Made by a program: the position numbers and the translations under genes. Of a stretch of DNA of 10,983 nt, positions 6,745 to 10,983 are shown one piece after another. This stretch comes from Anaerolineales bacterium (GTDB taxonomy: Bacteria; Chloroflexota; Anaerolineae; Epilineales; JAANWY01): contig JAANWY010000081.1 in the NCBI GenBank assembly GCA_018263655.1, forward strand, positions 1 to 10,983. The letters are read 5' to 3'. Under the pieces are notes generated by a model. The model had not been told where the DNA came from. It saw only the letters and a program-made list of their open reading frames with translations, and did not search any database. How positions within the stretch are numbered: position 1 is the first letter of the stretch; each line of letters begins with the position of its first letter.

Positions 6745-7501
6745 CAATTTGGTAAAACAGGCACTTCAGCGAGGAGAGGTCGTCATTGGTACAATGGCGA
6801 CGGAGATGCGATCGCCGGCGATCGGGCTTCTGTTCGCCAATGCCGGCTTCGATTTCTTCTTCATCGATATGGAGCATGGCTCTTATGATATAATCACCGT
6901 CGCTGACCTCGTCAAAGTCGCTCGGCTGGCCGGCATCTGCCCCATCGTGCGTGTGCCGGACCCGGCGTATCACTTGATGTCGCGTCCGCTGGATGCCGGC
7001 GCGCAGGGGCTCATGATCCCGCGCGTCGAGACGCGCGAGGTGGTCGAACATATCGTTCGCTGTGTGAAATATCCTCCGAACGGTGTGCGGGGCTGCTCCA
7101 TTTCGAAAGGGCACAACGAGTACACGGGGGCGCCACTGGCGGAGTTCACGCAGCACGCCAACGAAAATGTGCTGGTCGTGCTGCAGATCGAGCGCCGGCG
7201 GGCGGTTGAGGACATCGATGAGTTGCTATCAGTCCCCGGCGTCGATGTCGCACTGATCGGCCCGAACGATCTGGCTGCGTCGCTGGGCACGATGGACACG
7301 CAGCACCCCGAGACCGAGGCGGCGATCCAGACGGTAGTTGATGGGGCCAAGCGACACGGCGTGGCGGCCGGCATCCACACCCGCGACGTCGAGGTGCTCC
7401 GCATGTGGCAGGAACGTGGTATGCGTATGCTGACTTGCTCCACCGACACCGACTTCATTGTGCAAGGGGCACGCACAGCGGTGAAGTCACTGCGACGGTA
7501 G
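6737..7501 (+). CDS. HpcH/HpaI-family class II aldolase
   Basis: The 254-residue product belongs to the HpcH/HpaI aldolase/citrate lyase family, metal-dependent enzymes that split 2-keto-3-deoxy (4-hydroxy-2-oxo) acids into pyruvate and an aldehyde. Key sites are visible: the base His47 in FFIDMEHGSYD, Arg72 in PIVRVPD, the segment GAQGLMIPRVET (88-99), and the metal ligands Glu152 (LQIERRR) and Asp178 (IGPNDLAASLG). The family loop reads PPNGVRGCSISKG (113-125). The length is normal for the family. The start overlaps the dehydrogenase stop by 8 bases and no other good start is near. Together the pair could cleave a 2-oxo acid and reduce or oxidise a related one; the substrate is not determined. 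A strong hairpin follows about 50 bases after the stop. Confidence 0.93.
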   Translation: MRDNLVKQALQRGEVVIGTMATEMRSPAIGLLFANAGFDFFFIDMEHGSYDIITVADLVKVARLAGICPIVRVPDPAYHLMSRPLDAGAQGLMIPRVETREVVEHIVRCVKYPPNGVRGCSISKGHNEYTGAPLAEFTQHANENVLVVLQIERRRAVEDIDELLSVPGVDVALIGPNDLAASLGTMDTQHPETEAAIQTVVDGAKRHGVAAGIHTRDVEVLRMWQERGMRMLTCSTDTDFIVQGARTAVKSLRR

Positions 7502-7551
7502 ACGATTGCTTCCATAACAGTCAGCAGTGTGTTCGCCTACTACAAAAACAA

Positions 7552-7583
7552 GAATGGGGACAAGTCAGTACCTGTCCCCATTC
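7552..7583. terminator. Hairpin between converging genes, probable bidirectional terminator
   Basis: GAATGGGGACA (7552-7562) pairs perfectly over 11 bp with TGTCCCCATTC (7573-7583) across a 10-nt loop. It lies between the aldolase stop (7501) and the minus-strand OsmC-like stop (7608). There is no long T-run on either side. A second small dyad, AGCCAA/TTGGCT, follows at 7585-7597. The element may also be a dispersed repeat of the GGGGACA type. Confidence 0.5.
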
Positions 7584-7607
7584 CAGCCAATTTGGCTCTG
7601 TGTCAGG

Positions 7608-8072
7608 CTACACTTCTTCGAAGTCGGCCTCCCACTCGACGTTGATGCCGCGCGTCACGCTCTGAGCGGCCGGGCAGGCTTTCTTATGAACGCCCAGCGC
7701 CCGGCCCACTTCCTCGCGTTTATCGGCCGGCACCTGTAGATGATACTTCACCCGAATGTCGGTGATGACCATCACGCCGTCGATCTCGCGGATGTCGCCC
7801 TCGACGTCGGAGTAGAGCTCGCCTGGCTCGTACGTGATCCCGCGCGCTGCCAGCGCGCCAGCAAGTGTGCCAGTCAGTCAACCCCCTACCGAGGCAACCA
7901 GATAGTCCAGCGTAGCCGGGATATCCTCCTCGGGCTCCAGCCCGTAGAACTCCTTGATGCCACCGTGGACGCCGAAGTAGACGGGGTCGTCGAAGCCCTC
8001 GATGTAGGCTCGACGCTTGGGTCGTTTGTCCTGATAAATCCGGATCTTGGACGTGTGAACGAGTTGGCTCAT
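7608..8072 (-). CDS. OsmC/Ohr-family protein with in-frame TGA at the catalytic Cys (candidate selenoprotein)
   Basis: OsmC/Ohr proteins are cytosolic thiol peroxidases that use two cysteines to reduce hydroperoxides. Reading from ATG 8072, codons 1-64 encode MSQLVHTSKIRIYQ...IPATLDYLVASVGG, and codon 65 (7880-7878) is TGA. The same frame then stays open for 89 codons (LTGTLAGALAARGITYEPGE ... HKKACPAAQSV ... EEV) to a TAG at 7610-7608. The total of 154 residues suits the family. Residue 65 is where the peroxidatic Cys normally sits (GG-C-LTGTL); the second Cys is present as C133. A stem-loop 26 nt past the TGA has SECIS-like spacing. TGA is an ordinary stop in neighbouring genes, so recoding must be local. 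The start is supported by AAGGAG (8083-8088, 10 nt spacing) and an extended -10 promoter. I favour selenocysteine; a nonsense mutation or a sequencing error (TGC or TGT to TGA) cannot be excluded. Confidence 0.8.
7842..7858 (-). promoter_or_regulatory. Candidate bacterial SECIS stem-loop
   Basis: On the minus strand GCGCGC (7858-7853), loop TGGCA (7852-7848) and GCGCGC (7847-7842) form a 6-bp GC stem with a 5-nt loop. The loop carries G at its second and third positions. The first loop G is separated from the TGA (7880-7878) by 26 nt. Bacterial SECIS elements lie inside the coding region, have a G near the start of the apical loop and a UGA-to-loop distance of roughly 16-37 nt, so this fits. 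The stem is a self-complementary GC run and could arise by chance in GC-rich coding DNA. Confidence 0.55.
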
Positions 8073-8116
8073 ACGATGTCCTCTCCTTCCTTCGTCACAT
8101 TTGTTCCACATCAATG

Positions 8117-8125
8117 AGTATAGCA
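8117..8125 (-). promoter_or_regulatory. Extended -10 promoter of the OsmC-like gene
   Basis: Reading on the minus strand, TGC followed by TATACT (8125-8117) is an extended -10 element 44 bases before the start codon at 8072. There is no clear -35 box; the upstream sequence is a GCCGGCCGGC palindrome. It suggests the OsmC-like gene can be transcribed independently of the PLP-enzyme gene upstream of it. Confidence 0.45.
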
Positions 8126-8159
8126 CATCGTCGCCGGCCGGCATGTGGGCTGCGCTACG

Positions 8160-8221
8160 GTAGGTCGGATTTGCTATCCGACACCTCAACAGAGCAGCGG
8201 CGGTTAGCAAAACCGCCCTAC
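8160..8221. repeat. Double-hairpin dispersed repeat
   Basis: There are two 7-bp stems, each with a 5-nt loop: GTCGGAT/ATCCGAC (8164-8170, 8176-8182) and GGCGGTT/AACCGCC (8199-8205, 8211-8217). The whole is bounded by GTAGG (8160-8164) and CCTAC (8217-8221). The layout of two hairpins inside a GTAGG/CCTAC frame looks like a dispersed intergenic repeat. It abuts the stop codon of the PLP-enzyme gene and could also terminate its transcript. Confidence 0.7.
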
Positions 8222-9691
8222 TTACTCGTCGAGCAGCTCCGTCCGCGCGTTGAACTCCTCGATTAGTGCGTCAATTTCTTCGACCTGCCGGTGGGTGCTG
8301 CTCCAGTAGTCGCGGTCGTACCACTGGGCCTGGATCTCGTCGTAGGTCTTGCCCTGCTGCTCGACCCAGGTGAAATACTTCAGGTTGTGGATGCGCTTCT
8401 GATCCCAATAGCCGAGCTCCTCCACATAGTCCACCGTGCAGCCCAGCAGGTAGCGGTGGTAGTCGGCCGCCGCGTCGGTCTCGGTGTATTCGCCATATTG
8501 CTCGCGTAGCTCCTGGACGCGACTCTGGTATAACTCCATCGAGTCCGTGAAAACGGTGAGCACGATGTCGTTCTCCTCCAGTTCGTACCACTTGGCGAAC
8601 TTGATCGACGACAGGACGTTGGCGATGCTGGATATGCCGAGCAGATCGAGTTGCTCGACCGTGGCCTCGGGCATGCCTTGCTCGACGAGGTAGGCGTGGC
8701 CGGCCGGCTCGTTGAACAGCCGCACCAGGCTCATGCACGCCTCATCGTCGATACTCATCACCATGTCGGTATTTTTGATATTGTGGATCCAGGGCACGTG
8801 CTTGTCGCCGATGCCCTCGATGCGGTGCCCGCCGAAGCCGTTCAAGAGCAACGTGGGGCATTGGAGCGCCTCGCTGGCGGCCACTTTGCTGGTGGGGAAG
8901 ATCTCCTTCAGGTAGTCGCCGCAGCCGATGGTGCCGGCGGACCCCGTCGTCAACACCACGCCTCGATATTCATCTCGAGGACCCATCTCCCGCTCAAGGA
9001 CTTCCTCCATCGCGTGGCCAGTAACCTCGTAGTGCCAGAGGTGGTTGCCAAACTCATCAAATTGGTTGAAGATGACGATGTCGTCGCCGCGCGTCTCCAT
9101 CAGCTCCCAGCACTTGTCAAAGATTTCTTTGACATTACTCTCGCCACCAGGAGTGGTGATGACTTCGCCGGAGACCTTGGAGAGCCACTCGAAGCGCTCG
9201 CGGCTCATTTCCTCCGGCAGAATGGCGATGGACTGACACGCCAGCAACGCCGAGTCGTAGGCGCCGCCACGGCAGTAGTTGCCGGTGGAGGGCCAGACCG
9301 CCATCTGTCGGGTCGGATCGAACTGGCCGGTGGCGAGTCGAGGTACCAGGCAGCCGAAGGCCGCACCGACCTTGTGGGCGCCGGTAGGGAACCACTTGCC
9401 AACTAGGGCGATGATGCGTGCGTCAACGCCCGTGAGTTCTTTAGGCAATTCCAGGTAGTTGACGCCGTTGAATCCACCACCCGTCGCCATCGGCTCATTC
9501 TTCCAGGTGATGCGAAACAGGTTGAGCGGGTCGACATCCCACAAGTCAACATCCTGCAACTTGGATTTGATGCTGTCCGGGATTAGTTCCGGATTCTTCT
9601 GCTGTGCGAAGGTGGGAACGATGATGTTGCGTTCTCGCGCGCGTTGTGTGGTGCGCGACAATGCTTCTCGGTGAATCGTCAAATCGATCAT
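8222..9691 (-). CDS. PLP-dependent fold-type II enzyme (cysteine synthase/threonine synthase/TrpB superfamily)
   Basis: The 489-residue product is a pyridoxal-phosphate enzyme of the tryptophan-synthase-beta fold. The likely Schiff-base lysine is K107 in WFPTGAHKVGAAFG, resembling the GAHK of TrpB. STGNYCRGG (135-143) resembles the substrate-binding loop of cysteine synthases, and TTGSAGTIGCGDY (248-260) is the phosphate-binding Gly-rich loop. The protein is longer than typical CysK (about 310), with a charged C-terminal extension (about 370-489) ending in helices. I cannot assign the substrate; beta-replacement or elimination on an amino acid is the family's usual chemistry. ATG 9691 is chosen because GGAG stands 8 nt upstream and the protein-like region starts there. 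The frame is open 108 codons further upstream, but that part contains an unrelated Uma2 remnant. It lies 149 bp upstream of the OsmC-like gene on the same strand. Confidence 0.9.
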   Translation of the reverse strand: MIDLTIHREALSRTTQRARERNIIVPTFAQQKNPELIPDSIKSKLQDVDLWDVDPLNLFRITWKNEPMATGGGFNGVNYLELPKELTGVDARIIALVGKWFPTGAHKVGAAFGCLVPRLATGQFDPTRQMAVWPSTGNYCRGGAYDSALLACQSIAILPEEMSRERFEWLSKVSGEVITTPGGESNVKEIFDKCWELMETRGDDIVIFNQFDEFGNHLWHYEVTGHAMEEVLEREMGPRDEYRGVVLTTGSAGTIGCGDYLKEIFPTSKVAASEALQCPTLLLNGFGGHRIEGIGDKHVPWIHNIKNTDMVMSIDDEACMSLVRLFNEPAGHAYLVEQGMPEATVEQLDLLGISSIANVLSSIKFAKWYELEENDIVLTVFTDSMELYQSRVQELREQYGEYTETDAAADYHRYLLGCTVDYVEELGYWDQKRIHNLKYFTWVEQQGKTYDEIQAQWYDRDYWSSTHRQVEEIDALIEEFNARTELLDE

Positions 9692-9760
9692 CTTGGTATC
9701 TCCATTGCGGAATCTCCTTTTTGAACTTGAAAGCGCGTTGCTTGCGACCGTGGTATCCAT

Positions 9761-9862
9761 ATGGCAAAACTCGAAAAACTCATGATCACTCATCTTCTGC
9801 AAGATCGGTCCGAAGTGCAAAATGAGCGGTTGGGGCTTGGTTAAGGTTTGCTCTGGGCTCAT
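9761..9862 (-). pseudogene. Remnant of a Uma2 (DUF820) endonuclease N-terminus
   Basis: From ATG 9862 on the minus strand, the frame reads MSPEQTLTKPQPLILHFGPI, followed by LQKMSDHEFFEFCH. The segment MSD-EFFEFC is the characteristic start of Uma2-family restriction-endonuclease-like proteins, which are often multi-copy in cyanobacteria and Chloroflexota. The similarity stops after FCH, so roughly 80% of the normal protein is missing. The scrap happens to be in frame with the PLP-enzyme gene downstream. It has no good ribosome site, and the palindromic element at 9893 lies just upstream. Confidence 0.6.
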
Positions 9863-9892
9863 TGGTTTCCCACCCTTGACGGTCTCATTTAG

Positions 9893-10063
9893 CCGATTAT
9901 GCTTAATTCGTTGACCAGCATCCTGAGTAAGCTGTAGCGAAGCGAAAGCTGTAGCGAAGGGTGCGGGGTTGCCTCGAGGCGTTGCTTGAGCCGCACCCTT
10001 CGATACGATCTCCACTTCGTTTCGACCTACTCAGGATGCTAACCGACAATTAAGCATAATCGG
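9893..10063. repeat. Large nested palindromic element A
   Basis: Three nested perfect arms are visible: 16 bp (9893-9908 / 10048-10063), 13 bp AGCATCCTGAGTA / TACTCAGGATGCT (9917-9929 / 10028-10040) and 12 bp CGAAGGGTGCGG / CCGCACCCTTCG (9955-9966 / 9991-10002). The inner parts match element B at 10128-10243, and the outer 16-bp arms are unique to this copy. It has no coding capacity. Confidence 0.8.
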
Positions 10064-10127
10064 TTCATTTACTCTGTGAGCCAGTACAGTTCGGCGGAAA
10101 TCCTTCACCAGTCAGTTAAATCAAGAC

Positions 10128-10243
10128 AGCATCCTGAGTAGCGAAGCGTATCGAAGGGTGCGGCTCGAATCTAAGTGCCGTGCTACTCTGAAGCCGCACC
10201 CTTCGATACGGTCTCCACTACGTTCCGGCCTACTCAGGATGCT
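10128..10243. repeat. Large palindromic element B
   Basis: The terminal 13-bp arms AGCATCCTGAGTA (10128-10140) and TACTCAGGATGCT (10231-10243) enclose a perfect 19-bp stem (10147-10165 / 10192-10210). The right half (10194-10243) is about 46/50 identical to that of element A. A and B are thus two copies of one dispersed palindromic (MITE- or REP-like) family, 64 bp apart. Confidence 0.8.
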
Positions 10244-10664
10244 GACCGTGATCTCGATAACTGGGGACTCATTTATGCCAACGTGTACTAGGTTAGTAAG
10301 CGTTCAGCTACCCTTGCGAAGGTTAGGAGCAGCCGTGGCAGCGCCCAGGCAAGAGACCGATTTTCGACTGGCGAGGGGCACCTCGACCCGAGTGCGAGTG
10401 GCAAACCTTCGCAAGGGTTCCCACCACCTGAACGGTTATCTAGGTTGTTCACTTCCCCAAGAACGAAAGTATGCTTGCTTGAAGGACTGTTGCTCACCTA
10501 TCAGTTAGCCTATTGTGTCTTGATCGGTCGTTTCACTCCTCTACCGACAGTCCAATTATACGTTACATCGTAGCCCAATAGCAATCCACAAAGCCTACAT
10601 GTCTTCTTCTCTGACAAGGCGGAGAGATACTTTCGCGTTCATTGACGTTTGTTGGGCTGATCCG
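10244..10664. other. Gene-free stretch with an inverted repeat
   Basis: I see no supported gene. Open frames here run through repeats and show no protein-like pattern. The only structure is the inverted repeat at 10301-10434. The part from 10500 to 10664 is lower in GC than the rest and holds nothing I can name. Confidence 0.5.
10301..10434. repeat. Inverted repeat with ACCCTTGCGAAGGTT arms
   Basis: The 15-bp arms ACCCTTGCGAAGGTT (10310-10324) and AACCTTCGCAAGGGT (10404-10418) are perfect inverted repeats. CGTTCAG (10301-10307) and CTGAACG (10428-10434) extend the symmetry outside them with unequal spacing. The 79-bp interior is not coding. Confidence 0.7.
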
Positions 10665-10943
10665 TCAGTACTTCCCGTTCGATCTCTTCGATATGGTGGC
10701 TGCTTCCAGCTTCGCCTTCACATACTCATCCCGCTTGCCCATCACCTTCGCGTACCGCCGCCGAGCCGTGCGCTTGTCTTGGCACTGGAAGATGCGGTAG
10801 ATGTGGTTTTTCAATGTCTCGGCCTCGGGGTAGTCCGCGGCGTAGTTGGCCCCGTACACATCCTTGAGGTGTACAGTAACCTGACATTTGAGAAAACTCG
10901 ATCTCGTTAGATTCATTACAAAGAGGTTGGCGGCGTCTGACAA
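10665..10943 (-). pseudogene. Transposase-like fragment
   Basis: The minus-strand frame encodes 92 residues. The central part, VHLKDVYGANYAADYPEAET followed by LKNHIYRIFQCQDKRTARRRYAKVMGKRDEYVKAK, has the look of an internal piece of a DDE-type transposase, though I cannot name the IS family. Both ends look wrong: the first 20 or so residues have no such pattern, and the last (ATISKRSNGKY) read like a frameshift. Shifting by one base near 10690 opens EEIEREVLTDQ instead. This suggests a decayed insertion-sequence remnant. The assignment rests on pattern memory only. Confidence 0.4.
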
Positions 10944-10983
10944 GCCATGAGTTGGAATAGCGCAAGAGTTATGGAAAGTAAAC

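Noticed and set aside
7881..8072. A 64-residue stand-alone protein ending at the TGA.
   Set aside because: It would be half an OsmC domain without either redox residue; the frame continues with the matching second half to 7608.
8651..9406. A 251-codon plus-strand open frame opposite the PLP gene.
   Set aside because: It shows no family pattern and lies over the conserved PLP-binding motifs read on the minus strand.
9692..10015. A 108-residue N-terminal extension of the PLP enzyme.
   Set aside because: It passes through palindromic element A and a Uma2 scrap; ATG 9691 has a GGAG at 8 nt and begins the protein-like sequence.
10158..10508. A 116-codon plus-strand open frame.
   Set aside because: It starts inside palindromic element B, runs through the 10301-10434 inverted repeat and has no ribosome site.

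Overview
The window looks like a chromosomal stretch of a GC-rich, free-living bacterium. The Spore_YtfJ-type proteins, the Uma2 (DUF820) remnant, the many dispersed palindromic repeats and the HtrA protease with a lamin-tail domain together suggest Chloroflexota (Anaerolineae-like). That placement is an inference from gene content, because no rRNA or marker gene is present.

Layout, left to right. (i) 2-667: a 5'-truncated NarL/LuxR-type response regulator. (ii) 1015-1735: two overlapping small membrane-anchored genes, the second a Spore_YtfJ (GerW-like) protein and the first apparently its divergent, shortened paralogue. (iii) 1861-3570: a membrane-tethered HtrA/DegP-like serine protease with extra N- and C-terminal beta domains. 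(iv) 3856-5376: a 506-residue cytosolic protein I do not recognise, behind its own promoter. (v) 5377-5766: an intergenic region packed with dyad-symmetric elements, including a perfect 54-bp palindrome and twin 31-bp hairpins. (vi) 5767-7501: an overlapping two-gene unit, a D-2-hydroxyacid dehydrogenase and an HpcH/HpaI-family aldolase, probably acting on 2-oxo/2-hydroxy acids. (vii) 8072-7608, minus strand: an OsmC/Ohr-family peroxiredoxin-like gene interrupted by a single in-frame TGA exactly where the peroxidatic cysteine belongs. (viii) 9691-8222, minus strand: a fold-type II PLP enzyme. (ix) 9757-10983: a repeat and remnant zone with a Uma2 N-terminal scrap, two related palindromic elements, another inverted repeat and a transposase-like fragment.

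The most interesting observation is the OsmC-family gene. After the TGA the same frame stays open for 89 codons, encodes the expected OsmC C-terminal half with the resolving-cysteine motif, and ends at a TAG. A GCGCGC stem with a UGGCA loop lies 26 nt downstream of the TGA, within the spacing of bacterial SECIS elements. TGA is used as an ordinary stop by several other genes here. The simplest reading is a selenocysteine-containing OsmC-like protein (Sec65 paired with Cys133) that a standard gene caller would truncate. A nonsense mutation or a base-call error is the main alternative.

The genes do not form one pathway. The only clear operon-like units are the YtfJ pair and the dehydrogenase/aldolase pair. 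The PLP enzyme and the OsmC gene are co-directional but separated by 149 bp that contain a repeat and an apparent promoter.
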